Counted from the first letter of the stretch, positions 35,580 to 44,994 are shown. The stretch: DNA of 50,065 nucleotides from Anaerococcus sp. AGMB09787 (GCF_022808955.1 NZ_JAKZEY010000004.1:1-50065); one strand, 5' to 3'. Notes: generated by a model not told the origin, from the sequence alone. Numbers and translations are program-made.

Positions 35580-36460
35580 TGAAGAAAAATAAGTATAGTG
35601 CAGAGCATTCTAACAAGGCCTGGTTATTTTTGGCTCCAGCCCTGGCAGCCATTTTGATATTTTCTGTTTATCCTATGATAAGAACCTTTATAATGGCCTT
35701 GCAAAGTAATGATATTTTAAATCCTAAGTTTGTAGGTCTTGAGAACTTTCCTATTGTTCTAAAGGACCCCATATTTAGAAGGGCCATGCTAAACACCTTA
35801 ATCTATTCGGTAACGGTAGTTCCTTTATCAATTATAATTTCGATGTTTATAGCCCTAGTTTTAAATACTAATATTATTGGCAATAAGTTCTTCGAAACTA
35901 TATTTTTTATCCCTTACCTAACCAGTGTTATAGCTATCGGTATTGTATTTAGGTACCTACTTAATGGTAATTATGGTTTTGTAAATTATATTTTGGGCTT
36001 TGTGGGCATTGGGCCGATAGACTTTTTGAATAACCCTGACTACAATATGCTTGCGACCATTATATTTGGTGTTTGGCAGTCTCTAGCCTTTAATATTATA
36101 GTAATCCTTGCAGGTCTTAGGAGTATTGACAAATCCTACTACAAGGTAGCAGAGATGTTTGGTGCAAGCTCTTGGGAGCAATTTAAGAAGATTACTTTGC
36201 CAGAGCTTAAGTCAATCTTGACCTTCTTATTTTTGACAAGCTTTATATCAGCCTTTAAGATATATAACTCTGTTTTTGCCTTGTTTAATGGTAGGGCAGG
36301 TGTCGGAAATAAGCTAATGACTGCAGTATTCTATATTTACAACAAGTTCTATGTAGAGTATAGGTATGGTCAAGCCATGGCAGCCGGTGTAATTTTGTTC
36401 TTATTCCTTTTGGTGCTAACCTTTATCCAAAAGAAGATTATAGAAAGGATTGGTAGGTAG
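35579..36460 (+). CDS. Sugar ABC importer permease 1 (MalF/UgpA-like)
   Basis: 293 aa with six membrane helices. The EAA-type loop lies near AEMFGASSWEQFKKITLPEL, where the permease docks on the ATPase. The opening WLFLAPALAAILIFSVYPMI is typical of the UgpA/LacF group. The stop is 2 nt before the next permease start region, consistent with one operon. Confidence 0.92.
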   Translation: MKKNKYSAEHSNKAWLFLAPALAAILIFSVYPMIRTFIMALQSNDILNPKFVGLENFPIVLKDPIFRRAMLNTLIYSVTVVPLSIIISMFIALVLNTNIIGNKFFETIFFIPYLTSVIAIGIVFRYLLNGNYGFVNYILGFVGIGPIDFLNNPDYNMLATIIFGVWQSLAFNIIVILAGLRSIDKSYYKVAEMFGASSWEQFKKITLPELKSILTFLFLTSFISAFKIYNSVFALFNGRAGVGNKLMTAVFYIYNKFYVEYRYGQAMAAGVILFLFLLVLTFIQKKIIERIGR

Positions 36461-36462
36461 AT

Positions 36463-37281
36463 ATGAATAAAGCTCTAAAAGTACTTGGATATATCTTTGT
36501 AATAATAATGGCTATAATAACCCTCTTCCCATTCTTATATATGATTTCATCATCACTTATGACTTTTCAAGAGGTAACTAGGATACCGCCAAAACTTTTG
36601 CCAGCAAGGCCAATTTTTGAAAACTACAAAGAAGCCTTCGCTGCAGCACCCTTTGCTAGATACTTTGTAAATACAGTTTTTGTTACAATGATTAATACAA
36701 TTATCACATTAATCACAACAATCCTTGCGGCCTTTGCCCTAAACTTTATGAATTTTAAGCACAAGAGAGCCCTAGAAAATTTCTTGCTTTCCTTGCTTAT
36801 GATTCCCTTTGAGATAATAATCTTTACCAACTTCTCAACCATAGCTAAGCTAGGACTTATAGATACTTACACAGCTTTGATAATTCCCTTTATGGCTTCG
36901 GTATTCTATATCTTCTACCTCAGGGAGTTTTTGAAGTCTATACCAAGGGATTTCTACAATGCAGCCAAGGTTGATGGGGCGAGTGACTTTGAATTTATAA
37001 GAAAGATTATGATACCAATGTCTAAGTCCACAATCTTTACTATAGGCCTACTAAACTTTATAACTGGTTGGAACTCATTCTTGTGGCCAATCTTGGTTAC
37101 AAACTCTACAGAAATGAGACTAATAAGTAATGGACTTTCTGCCTTCTCATCAGATGCAGGTCAATTTATCCACTTGCAAATGGCAGCATCAACAATTACT
37201 ATCCTACCAATCCTAATCCTATACTTTATCTTTAGAAAGCAAATCCTTAAGGGAGTATCCTTCGGAGGCATAAAAAGATAA
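36463..37281 (+). CDS. Sugar ABC importer permease 2 (MalG/UgpE-like)
   Basis: 272 aa with six membrane helices. The EAA loop is NAAKVDGASDFEFIRKIMIP. The start (LGYIFVIIMAIITLFPFLYM) and the C-terminal KGVSFGGIKR are as in the MalG/UgpE group. It pairs with the preceding permease. Confidence 0.92.
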   Translation: MNKALKVLGYIFVIIMAIITLFPFLYMISSSLMTFQEVTRIPPKLLPARPIFENYKEAFAAAPFARYFVNTVFVTMINTIITLITTILAAFALNFMNFKHKRALENFLLSLLMIPFEIIIFTNFSTIAKLGLIDTYTALIIPFMASVFYIFYLREFLKSIPRDFYNAAKVDGASDFEFIRKIMIPMSKSTIFTIGLLNFITGWNSFLWPILVTNSTEMRLISNGLSAFSSDAGQFIHLQMAASTITILPILILYFIFRKQILKGVSFGGIKR

Positions 37282-37349
37282 TCTTTGTTATAGTAGTAAA
37301 AATGGGTATATTATATAGGCGAGATGATTATATAAAAAAAGGAGAACTT

Positions 37350-38690
37350 ATGAGAAGAAAATTATCAATCTTAGCAGCAATGGCTTTATCGCTAGGTCTT
37401 TTTACAGCTTGCGGTAACAACCAAGAAGCAACAACAGAACCAGCAGCAGATACAGCTGTTGAGGAAAGTACAGAAACTAAAGAAAGCACAGATGCTGAAG
37501 CACCTAAAGAAGAAACTTCTAGTGAAGAAGTTACAGCAACAGGTGATGCGACTGAAGTAGTATTTTGGCATGCTATGGGTGGTGGACAAGGCGAGGCTTT
37601 GGAGAAACTAACCAAACAATTTGAAGAAGAAAATCCAGATGTAAAAATAACCCTACAAAGTCAAGAAGACTATGGTAAACTAAATCAAACCCTAGTTTCA
37701 TCCTTACAATCACCTAAGGATCTACCAACTATAACTCAAGCATATCCTGATTGGATGCTTCAATTTGACCAAGCAGGATTGGTAACAGACCTTACTGACT
37801 ATGTTAAGGGAGAAGATGGAATTGATGATTATGAAGATATCCTTCCAGGAATTAGAGATGAAATCGAACAAGATGGCAAAATCTTAGGAATCCCATTTAA
37901 CAAGTCAACAGAAGTTTTCTGGTATAACAAAGACCTTTTTGATGAACTAGGACTTGAAGTACCTACAAGCTTTGAAGAACTAGCAGAAGTTTCAAAGAAA
38001 ATCTATGAAGAAAAGGGAATCCCAGGAGTTGGATTCGACTCCCTATCTAACTACTACGTAACTTACCTTAAGAACAAGGGTGTAGAATTTGATGCCAACC
38101 TAGACGTAACAAGCCCTGAATCAATCGAAGCTGTTAACTACTACAAGGATGGGGTAGTAGGTGGCTACTTTAGAATTGCAGGAACTGACCAATATATGTC
38201 AGGTCCATTAACAAACGAACAAGTAGGAGCCTATATAGGATCAAACGCCGGTGAAGTTTACATCAAAGACGGTGTTGAAGGAAAATTTGAATACGCTGCT
38301 GCTCCTTATCCAGCAGAAAATGCCGTACAACAAGGTACAAACATCTATATGTTTGATAAGGCTACAGATGAAGAAAAACAAGCAGCCTTCAAATACCTAA
38401 AATACCTAGCAAGCAAAGATGCACAAATACAATTTGCCCTAGATACTGGATATATGCCAGCTAGACAAAGTGCAGTTGAAGATGACTCATACAAGTCTTC
38501 AGAATCAGCTATAGTACCTATCCTAAGTGATGCAAGTGGTAAGCTATTCTCAAGACCACTAGTAGAAGGAAGCCAACAAGCTTACAATGATATCGGATCT
38601 GTCTTAGAAAGCATCCTTTCAAATAAGGATAGCGATGTTGAAGCCGAAATGGAAGCCTTCGCTCCACAATTCCAATCAGATTTTAATTAA
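37350..38690 (+). CDS. Sugar ABC importer substrate-binding lipoprotein (family 1)
   Basis: 446 aa from ATG 37350 behind AAAGGAGAACTT; a start 48 nt upstream lacks a site. The lipoprotein signal ends LFTAC (Cys21). A Glu/Thr/Ser-rich linker (to about 65) leads to an extracellular solute-binding fold (VVFWHAMGGGQGEALEKL, IPFNKSTEVFWYNKDLFDE, PARQSAV). The WHAMGG-type start and the FNKSTEVFWYN segment resemble glycerol-3-phosphate and oligosaccharide binders (UgpB-like). Ligand assignment is tentative. Last gene of the importer operon. Confidence 0.9.
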   Translation: MRRKLSILAAMALSLGLFTACGNNQEATTEPAADTAVEESTETKESTDAEAPKEETSSEEVTATGDATEVVFWHAMGGGQGEALEKLTKQFEEENPDVKITLQSQEDYGKLNQTLVSSLQSPKDLPTITQAYPDWMLQFDQAGLVTDLTDYVKGEDGIDDYEDILPGIRDEIEQDGKILGIPFNKSTEVFWYNKDLFDELGLEVPTSFEELAEVSKKIYEEKGIPGVGFDSLSNYYVTYLKNKGVEFDANLDVTSPESIEAVNYYKDGVVGGYFRIAGTDQYMSGPLTNEQVGAYIGSNAGEVYIKDGVEGKFEYAAAPYPAENAVQQGTNIYMFDKATDEEKQAAFKYLKYLASKDAQIQFALDTGYMPARQSAVEDDSYKSSESAIVPILSDASGKLFSRPLVEGSQQAYNDIGSVLESILSNKDSDVEAEMEAFAPQFQSDFN

Positions 38691-38719
38691 TAGTTTCTAG
38701 TTTATTAGATTAAAAAATT

Positions 38720-38757
38720 AAATCGGCACGAGGACATCCTCCTTATGCCGATTTTTG
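38720..38757 (+). terminator. Terminator of the sugar importer operon
   Basis: AAATCGGCA pairs perfectly with TGCCGATTT (38720-38728 and 38746-38754), with GAGGA/TCCTC inside and T-rich sequence after. From here to 38929 nothing else is evident beyond AT-rich DNA. Confidence 0.9.
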
Positions 38758-38929
38758 TATGTAAACAAGTATCTTTATCAAATATGTACTTAAACAATAA
38801 ATAAAATAACCAAAGAAATGGTTAAAAGTATTATTCATAGAGACTGGCTATTTAGTTCTGACTTAAACCGTGTTCAGCATAAATATCAGACATACAACCT
38901 ATATAGTCAAATGGATATTGAATATATAT

Positions 38930-38958
38930 TTGACAAAAAGGTTTTCTTGTAATATTCT
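38930..38958 (+). promoter_or_regulatory. Promoter of the flavin oxidoreductase gene
   Basis: TTGACA (38930-38935) and TATTCT (38953-38958) are spaced by 17 bp. The leader to the ATG at 39016 is about 50 nt and includes GTGAAAACAC/TAGTGTGA, a loose inverted repeat. Confidence 0.7.
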
Positions 38959-39015
38959 TATTGTGAAAACACCTATTAGTGTGATATTTTAAATTCATAG
39001 AGGAAGGAGTAATAT

Positions 39016-40968
39016 ATGGAATTTAAGAGACTTTTTGAACAAGGACAAATTGGAGAATTAAAGATTAAAAACAGGATAGTAATGCCTCCTATGGGAACAG
39101 GCCTTGCTGATATGAATGGAGAGGCCACAGAAGATATAATCCGTTACTATGAACAAAGAGCCAAGGGTGGTTGTGGATTAATTATTACAGAAATTTGTAG
39201 GATTGATGATGAACATGGGGTAGGACTTGCTAGCCAACTTGCAGCAACAAAGCTTGGTCATATCCATGGACTTCAAAGACTTGCTGAAAGAGTACATGCT
39301 TATGATACAAAGATTTTCTTACAACTTCACCATCCAGGAAGAGAGGGTAAGGCAATTCTTAACCCAAATAGTGGAGAAATTGTAGCACCTTCAGCCTTTA
39401 CTACTGAAATAAATGACGAAATGCCTCATGAACTAACCATAGAAGAAGCCAAAGCTATTCAAAAGAAATACATAATGGCAGCCTACCTAGCCCAAGTTGC
39501 TGGTATGGATGGAGTAGAACTTCATGGAGCTCATGGATATTTTCTAAACCAATGGCTAAGTCCTTTTTCTAACAGAAGGAAAGATATATATGGTGGATCT
39601 TTTGAAAATAGGATGCGTTATGTAGACGAGATAATCTTAGGAATTAGGAAAGTATGTGGCAAGAAATTCCCAATAGGGGTTCGTATATCTGCTGATGAAT
39701 TTATGGGAGATAAGGGAATTACTCCAGAAATAGGTGTCGAGATTGCTAAACACTTAGAAAAAGTTGGGGTAGATTATATCCACGTATCATGCGGAATCTA
39801 TGAATCAGGCTATTCTATTATTCCTATGTACTCTTTTAAGCAAGGTTTAAGAAAAGATTTAGCCAAGGCTGTAAAAGATGCTGTAAATATTCCAGTATTC
39901 GCAATAAATGTCATAAAGCAGCCGGAAGTTGCTGAAAAACTTCTTGAAGAAGAAGTGTGTGACTTTGTATCAGTAGGTAGGGGCCAACTTGCAGATTCCC
40001 ATTGGGCAGCTAAGGCTAAGGCAGGTAAAAGTGAATTGATTAGGAAGTGTATAGGATGTAATCGCTGTATCCACGCTATATCTAATAGTCGTCATATAGA
40101 ATGCTCTGTAAATCCACGTTTAGGAAATGAAGTCCACTTTGACATGAAAGATCTTAGAAAAGATGGAGATGGAAGAAAAGTTGTAGTGGTAGGAGCAGGC
40201 CCAGCAGGGGTTGAAACAGCTCTTCTTTTAGATAAGAGGGGATTTGATGTAACTTTATTTGAGCAAAATGATCATATAGGTGGAGCCTTATATACTGGTG
40301 GTCTTGGCCATGATAAGGAAAAATTAACCTGGTTTATCAATACTCAAGCTAAGGAACTAGAATTATCAAAGGTCGATCTTAGACTTAACACTAAGGCAGA
40401 TAGAGAACTAGTAAAAAGTTTAAGCCCTGAAGCAGTCTTTGTTTGTGTAGGAGGAAAGACAATTAGACCTGACATTAAGGGGATAGAGGACCCTAAGGTT
40501 ATATTTGCAGAAGATTTCCTTGAAGGAAAGAAAGAAGCAGGAAAGAAAGTAGCAGTAATTGGCTCTGGAGCAACAGGTCTAGAAATAGCTGATAGCCTAA
40601 AAGCTCAAGATTCTGATAGACAAGTTAGCCTAGTAGAGATGACAGATGTACTTGGAGCAAGCGAGATCCAAAGAGTTCGTATGGTTGTTTTAGCTAACTT
40701 AAAGAAAGCAGGAGTTGAGTTTTTGCCACTCCACCAATTAGTTGAAGTTACAGATAAGGGAATTAAGGTTAATAATCTTAAGGAAAATAAATACGAAGAA
40801 TTAGCTTATGATACAGTAATCCTTGCCCTAGGAAGCAAGCCACAAATCGATGCAATAAAAGAATTCGAAGACTGTGCTAAAACAGTAAGAATCTATGGAG
40901 ATGCAGTAAAGATTGCAACAGTCCTAGAAGCTTGCCGTGATGCCTACAACGTAGCTTGGACTTATTAA
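39016..40968 (+). CDS. Old yellow enzyme family Fe-S flavin oxidoreductase (dienoyl-CoA reductase type)
   Basis: 650 aa in three parts. Residues 1-340 form an FMN TIM barrel (NRIVMPPMGTGL, LQLHHPGR, HGAHGYFLNQWLSPFSN). Cysteines in RKCIGCNRCIH and the later ECSVNP are the [4Fe-4S] ligands. Residues 385-650 hold FAD/NAD(P)-binding folds (VVVVGAGPAGVETALLLDKRG, VAVIGSGATGLEIADSL). This matches 2,4-dienoyl-CoA reductase, trimethylamine dehydrogenase and bile-acid BaiCD-type enzymes. Substrate unknown; likely reduction of an enone or enoate during anaerobic metabolism. Single gene with its own promoter; AGGAAGGAG precedes the ATG. Confidence 0.9.
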   Translation: MEFKRLFEQGQIGELKIKNRIVMPPMGTGLADMNGEATEDIIRYYEQRAKGGCGLIITEICRIDDEHGVGLASQLAATKLGHIHGLQRLAERVHAYDTKIFLQLHHPGREGKAILNPNSGEIVAPSAFTTEINDEMPHELTIEEAKAIQKKYIMAAYLAQVAGMDGVELHGAHGYFLNQWLSPFSNRRKDIYGGSFENRMRYVDEIILGIRKVCGKKFPIGVRISADEFMGDKGITPEIGVEIAKHLEKVGVDYIHVSCGIYESGYSIIPMYSFKQGLRKDLAKAVKDAVNIPVFAINVIKQPEVAEKLLEEEVCDFVSVGRGQLADSHWAAKAKAGKSELIRKCIGCNRCIHAISNSRHIECSVNPRLGNEVHFDMKDLRKDGDGRKVVVVGAGPAGVETALLLDKRGFDVTLFEQNDHIGGALYTGGLGHDKEKLTWFINTQAKELELSKVDLRLNTKADRELVKSLSPEAVFVCVGGKTIRPDIKGIEDPKVIFAEDFLEGKKEAGKKVAVIGSGATGLEIADSLKAQDSDRQVSLVEMTDVLGASEIQRVRMVVLANLKKAGVEFLPLHQLVEVTDKGIKVNNLKENKYEELAYDTVILALGSKPQIDAIKEFEDCAKTVRIYGDAVKIATVLEACRDAYNVAWTY

Positions 40969-41097
40969 TAATAGATTAGCAAAGTTAGATATTTAAGTTA
41001 TATAAATTTTCATAGGGACTTAGTCCTTGCTTTATCAAAAAAATTCTTCTTGTAAATAAGCAGAAATTCATAATAGCAGGTTAAAATATTTAAATGT

Positions 41098-41143
41098 TTT
41101 ATCGGTATCTTTATACTCGCAGAGGGATAGAGATACCGATAAA
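41098..41143. repeat. Perfect 13-bp inverted repeat
   Basis: TTTATCGGTATCT and AGATACCGATAAA flank a 20-nt loop. No T-run follows directly on either strand, so it is not a classic terminator, though it may end the upstream transcript with help or act as a protein site. Confidence 0.85.
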
Positions 41144-41174
41144 TAAGTAAATCTATAAATAAAAATACATAAAA

Positions 41175-41203
41175 TTGACAGATTATAAACATTGGATTAT
41201 AAT
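41175..41203 (+). promoter_or_regulatory. Promoter of the ABC exporter gene
   Basis: TTGACA (41175-41180) and TATAAT (41198-41203) have a 17-bp spacer, a full consensus. Transcription would begin about 150 nt before the ATG at 41359. Confidence 0.85.
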
Positions 41204-41358
41204 TGAATAGGGATAAGATTTTATTAGTAACAATTTAAGTATGTACATATTAGAAAATTAGAAATAATTTTATGTATTTAACAAAGGACTAGAGTTTGAA
41301 CTTAGATAATGTACTCTTATCACCTATATATTTTAAAATTGTGATTTTTGGAGGAAGT

Positions 41359-42942
41359 ATGAAAAAGTATATTTTCGAAAATAAAAAGTCTTTGATTTTA
41401 GCAATTATATTTGCAATAATTGAGGTGATTTGTGTTTATTTTGTGACTTTAAAAAGTGGTCAGGTAACACAATTATTTTATGAGGAGACTTTTAATTTAT
41501 CTAGGGTAGTCATTGAGTCCTTATTTTTACTTATAATCGTTTTGTTAGCTAATGTTATTAGCGAATATTATTTAGGATGTTTTTCAAGGGATGTATCATC
41601 TGCAATTAGGCATGATTATATGGAGTCGCTATATAAAAATAAAACTTCTAATTATTTGACTACTTCACGTTCTGAGCATATAGCTAGGATAGATACTGAT
41701 GTCGATCAGTTAAGGCTAGATTATATTATCAAACTTCCAACTTGCATAATAAGGGTAGGTCAAGCTTTGGTTTATTTGACAGGAATATTTTTTATCCATC
41801 CTTTTATTTGCTTTCTGACCTTTATATTAAGTATCCTACCTAGCTTGTGTGGAAGGATTTTCTCTCCTAGAATTTCCAAAGCCCAAGTAAGTAGATCACT
41901 CGCATCATCCTCTTATTTAGAAAGGCTATATGAGCTTTTGGATGGGTATTTTGTTATCAAACAAGCTGAAAATACTAGTAAATTTATAGAAGATTTTGAT
42001 AAGAGGGACTATGACTTATTAGATAAGAAGAAGAATTTGAATATACTAAATGCTAGCTTATATCAGTCCATGTTTACATTAAACCTATTATCAGTATTAT
42101 TATTAATTGTGACGGGGTCTATTTTTGTAAAGAAGGGATTTTTGGAATTGTCTGCTCTTGTTGCTTCCATATCACTTGTATCAGTGGCTACTAATACCAT
42201 AGGCGAGGCTATGCAGTATTTAGTTAACATTGTATCTACCAAGGAGCTTTCTAAAAACATATTAAGTAAAATTTCGTTTTCTTCTAATGAGCAAAGAGTT
42301 AAAAAAGTTCCTAAACTTGATATTGATGTTGATAAGCTTAGTCCTTACTATGGCGATAAGGTGGTTTTTTCTGATTTATCTATGGAGATAGAAAAAGGAA
42401 AATCTTATGCTATAATTGGTAGGTCTGGTTCTGGAAAGTCAACTTTTACTAAGCTATTTTTAAAAATAAATGAAAATTATAGAGGAGATATTTCTTTTGC
42501 TAATGGTAACCTAAGAGACTTTAGTGAAGGAGAATTGTATCAACTCATTTACTACATACCCCAAGACCCTATCATATTTAGGGATACTATCAGGAATAAT
42601 ATAAGTATGTATAATGAAGAAAGCATAGAATCCTTAGATAATATAATTAACCTCGTTGGGCTTAGTAACTTGATAAGTGCTAAGGGAGAAGAAGTTATCG
42701 ATGGGTCTTCTATATCCGGAGGAGAAAAGAAAAAAATAGAGATTGCTAGGGCACTTGCTAGTAAGGCTGATCTTCTTATATTTGATGAGCCAACAGCCAA
42801 CCTCGACCCAGCTTCGAGGAAAAATATAGAAGATATAATTTTTGCCCTAGAAGGAATAACTAAAATAGTAATAACGCATAACCAAGATAAGTCCTATCTT
42901 GATAAGTTTGATAGGGTTATAAATATAGAAGATTATAAGTGA
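41359..42942 (+). CDS. ABC exporter, fused membrane and ATPase domains
   Basis: 527 aa from ATG 41359 behind GGAGGA; a TTG start 63 nt upstream lacks such a site. Six membrane helices (about 1-300) form a type IV ABC exporter domain. The ATPase follows with Walker A GRSGSGKST, Q-loop YYIPQDPIIF, signature SISGGEKKKIEIARAL, Walker B LLIFDEPTANLDP and H-loop VITHNQD. A single half-transporter gene implies a homodimer. Substrate unknown: lipid, peptide or drug export are all possible. No processing peptidase domain is present at the N-terminus. Confidence 0.88.
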   Translation: MKKYIFENKKSLILAIIFAIIEVICVYFVTLKSGQVTQLFYEETFNLSRVVIESLFLLIIVLLANVISEYYLGCFSRDVSSAIRHDYMESLYKNKTSNYLTTSRSEHIARIDTDVDQLRLDYIIKLPTCIIRVGQALVYLTGIFFIHPFICFLTFILSILPSLCGRIFSPRISKAQVSRSLASSSYLERLYELLDGYFVIKQAENTSKFIEDFDKRDYDLLDKKKNLNILNASLYQSMFTLNLLSVLLLIVTGSIFVKKGFLELSALVASISLVSVATNTIGEAMQYLVNIVSTKELSKNILSKISFSSNEQRVKKVPKLDIDVDKLSPYYGDKVVFSDLSMEIEKGKSYAIIGRSGSGKSTFTKLFLKINENYRGDISFANGNLRDFSEGELYQLIYYIPQDPIIFRDTIRNNISMYNEESIESLDNIINLVGLSNLISAKGEEVIDGSSISGGEKKKIEIARALASKADLLIFDEPTANLDPASRKNIEDIIFALEGITKIVITHNQDKSYLDKFDRVINIEDYK

Positions 42943-42976
42943 TTTAGAAATAAGATTATTTTTAAGTATTTGTATC

Positions 42977-43020
42977 GACCTCCTTAGATTAATTTAAGTC
43001 TAACTTAAGGAGGTCATTTT
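42977..43020 (+). terminator. Terminator of the ABC exporter gene
   Basis: GACCTCCTTA pairs with TAAGGAGGTC and is followed by ATTTTAT, about 35 nt after the stop codon. The T-tract is modest. Confidence 0.75.
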
Positions 43021-43087
43021 ATAGTATTCTTACCTAAAGGCAAGGACTTTTACAATATAGCCTCTATTATATTATAAGTTATCTAAC

Positions 43088-43600
43088 TTATAGAAAAGTT
43101 ACAAGTTCATCAAGCTCCTTGGTCTTGAAGTGTTTTTCAAGAGGCTTTACTCCTTCTGCCTTGTAGCCTAGGTCAATTATAGCAATAACTTCTTCGTTAT
43201 CAGGTAAATCGAATTGTTCTTTTAATTTATCAGGGTCAAAGAAATTTACTATGCAGGAATCGACTCCGATACTTGCTGCTGCAAGTACCATGTGGGTTAA
43301 GACAATGGTAGCATCTTCTACACCTGAGTCACACTTATCGCCTGGGTAGGTAAAGGTGTTGTTCTTATCGTAGGCAACTATAAGGGCTGTTGGGGCATGG
43401 TATCTTGATGGTGTTAGTTCATCAATCTTTCCTAGGCCCTCCTTTGATTCCACTACATAGATGTGTTGGCCTTGACGGTTTTGGGCTGTTGGGGCAAGCC
43501 TACCTGCTTCGAGTATTGTATTTAGTGAGTCCCTATCCAAGGCTTTATCTGAAAAGTTCTTGCAAGAAAAGCGGTTTTTAGCAAGTTCTATAAAGTTCAT
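43088..43600 (-). CDS. Nitroreductase family protein
   Basis: 170 aa, short for the family but with the usual start (FIELAKNRFSCKNFSDKAL), the FMN-contacting segment AGRLAPTAQNRQGQ and the C-terminal IAIIDLGYKAEG. Such enzymes use FMN and NAD(P)H to reduce nitro groups, quinones or flavins, generally as homodimers. GGAGGAG precedes the ATG. It follows the flavin-lipoprotein gene on the same strand, with a terminator between, so they are separate units. Substrate unknown. Confidence 0.9.
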   Translation of the reverse strand: MNFIELAKNRFSCKNFSDKALDRDSLNTILEAGRLAPTAQNRQGQHIYVVESKEGLGKIDELTPSRYHAPTALIVAYDKNNTFTYPGDKCDSGVEDATIVLTHMVLAAASIGVDSCIVNFFDPDKLKEQFDLPDNEEVIAIIDLGYKAEGVKPLEKHFKTKELDELVTFL

Positions 43601-43699
43601 TTTCTCCTCCTTTATTTTATTCTATTAATATTTTATACCCAAAGAGCCCCTCCTCCTATCAAAAGTAAAGGGCTAAGCCACATTATAGTAAAAGAAGGG

Positions 43700-43727
43700 T
43701 AAAAAAAAGAGCCGATCACTCGACTCT
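43700..43727 (-). terminator. Terminator of the PplA-like gene
   Basis: On the minus strand AGAGTCG pairs with CGGCTCT (one G-U) and eight T follow, 11 nt after the stop codon. Confidence 0.9.
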
Positions 43728-43738
43728 CTTTGTCTTTA

Positions 43739-44878
43739 TTACATTTTTGCAGTATCAACGATTGCTTGTAGGTAGCCTGCTGTATCAACTAGAGTTGCAC
43801 CTGTAACTCCATCAACTGTTCCATCTTCTCCAACATTGCCTAGGGCTTCTTCAACTTCTGCCACAGTTTTGCCTGCTACGAAGTTTTGGATAGCTTCGAA
43901 GTTAGCTTTAATTTCTACTGTTGATTCGCCTTTTTCAGCCATGTTCTTTGAGTAAAGTTCGTTGTTTTCGATCTTTGAAGCAAAGACTTTAGCAGGATCT
44001 GCAAATCCTTCTACAAAGCCACTTTCGCCTTCAGCTAGGCCTTTGGCATCTGCCATATATTGGAATTCGTCAAATGATGCAGCTATAATCTTATCTCCTT
44101 CCATAGCAACAACTACGTCAGCAAATGACTTGTCTCCGTGTGGAGCTGCTGTTGATGATTTTAGGGTTATAGCTTCAGGATCTTCTGCAAATCCTACTGT
44201 TGTGATAGCATCATCCTTAGCAACTTCAACTATTTGTTTAAGTAGGGTTGGTGTTGAGTGGAAAGTTGCTGATGATATTGCATCGATTATTTCTTGGTCT
44301 TCTGTTTCGTTTAGATATGTCTCAAGTTCTTCTATTGTTTTGCCTACTGCAAAGTCTTGGATTCCCTTATAGGTTTCAGCTAGGCTTGTTGGTGATCCAG
44401 CTTCTTTCATTTCTGCTGAGTAAGTTTCTTCGTTGTCAAGTTTTGAAATTAGGATCTTGCCTTCAGCAGCGCCTTCACCAAAGCCACCGTCAGAGTTTAT
44501 AACTCCTTCATAGTTGCCTTCTTTATCATCGTATTGGTATTCGTTGATTGAAGCAGCTACAATCTTATCTCCGCTTGTTGCAACGACTATACGTGATATA
44601 GATCTTCCATTTTCTTCAGTAGGGTAGCCCCTATGTAGGATTACATTACCTTCTGCAGTTTCTGCATCTGTTGATGCAACTGGTTCTTCACTTGTTTCTT
44701 CTGCGCTAGCGTCTTCACTACTTGTTTCAGCTTCAGGTGTGCTAGCTTCTTCTACTTCTGTACTAACTTCTGTTTGAGCCGCGTTATCTTCAGCTGGAGC
44801 TTCTTCGGTATTATTTGAACAAGCGCTTAAAACTAAAGCAGATGCTAGCATAAGAGTAGCTATATTAACTTTTTTCAT
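43739..44878 (-). CDS. PplA-like lipoprotein with two FMN-binding-like domains
   Basis: 379 aa. A lipoprotein signal ends LVLSAC (Cys20). A Glu/Ala/Ser/Thr-rich linker (about 21-75) leads to two related domains of about 150 residues (78-222 and 238-378), each with an ISRIVVA or DVVVAME strand, a DKIxAAS strand and a FxxxKT(I/V)xE(L/V) segment. Each ends in an AT motif: DAISSAT (Thr205) and DGVTGAT (Thr362). In Listeria PplA and related proteins the threonine of D-x-x-(S/T)-G-A-T is covalently flavinylated by an ApbE-type enzyme and serves extracellular electron transfer. The first motif has Ser for Gly. Confidence 0.78.
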   Translation of the reverse strand: MKKVNIATLMLASALVLSACSNNTEEAPAEDNAAQTEVSTEVEEASTPEAETSSEDASAEETSEEPVASTDAETAEGNVILHRGYPTEENGRSISRIVVATSGDKIVAASINEYQYDDKEGNYEGVINSDGGFGEGAAEGKILISKLDNEETYSAEMKEAGSPTSLAETYKGIQDFAVGKTIEELETYLNETEDQEIIDAISSATFHSTPTLLKQIVEVAKDDAITTVGFAEDPEAITLKSSTAAPHGDKSFADVVVAMEGDKIIAASFDEFQYMADAKGLAEGESGFVEGFADPAKVFASKIENNELYSKNMAEKGESTVEIKANFEAIQNFVAGKTVAEVEEALGNVGEDGTVDGVTGATLVDTAGYLQAIVDTAKM

Positions 44879-44909
44879 TGTTCCCTCCTATAATTAATTG
44901 ACAAGTATT

Positions 44910-44937
44910 ATTATATAAGAGATGGTTAAAATTTCAA
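44910..44937 (-). promoter_or_regulatory. Promoter of the PplA-like gene
   Basis: On the minus strand TTGAAA (44937-44932) and TATAAT (44915-44910) have a 16-bp spacer. GGAGGGAAC precedes the ATG. Confidence 0.75.
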
Positions 44938-44994
44938 GTATAAGGAAGGTTTTGTGTAAAAATTTGCAGGTATCTTTTATTTTTTCTTAATTTC

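Larger units (their letters stand above)
40969..41358 (+). other. 390-bp intergenic region with a long hairpin and a promoter
   Basis: It holds a perfect 13-bp inverted repeat (41098-41110 with 41131-41143), the promoter at 41175-41203 and a leader of about 150 nt before the ABC gene. No convincing coding frame is seen. Confidence 0.7.

Noticed and set aside
41010-41192. Minus-strand 60-codon frame in the intergenic region before the ABC exporter
   Set aside because: It is a low-complexity Ile/Leu/Tyr-rich product of AT-rich DNA, lacks a good ribosome-binding site and spans the inverted repeat.
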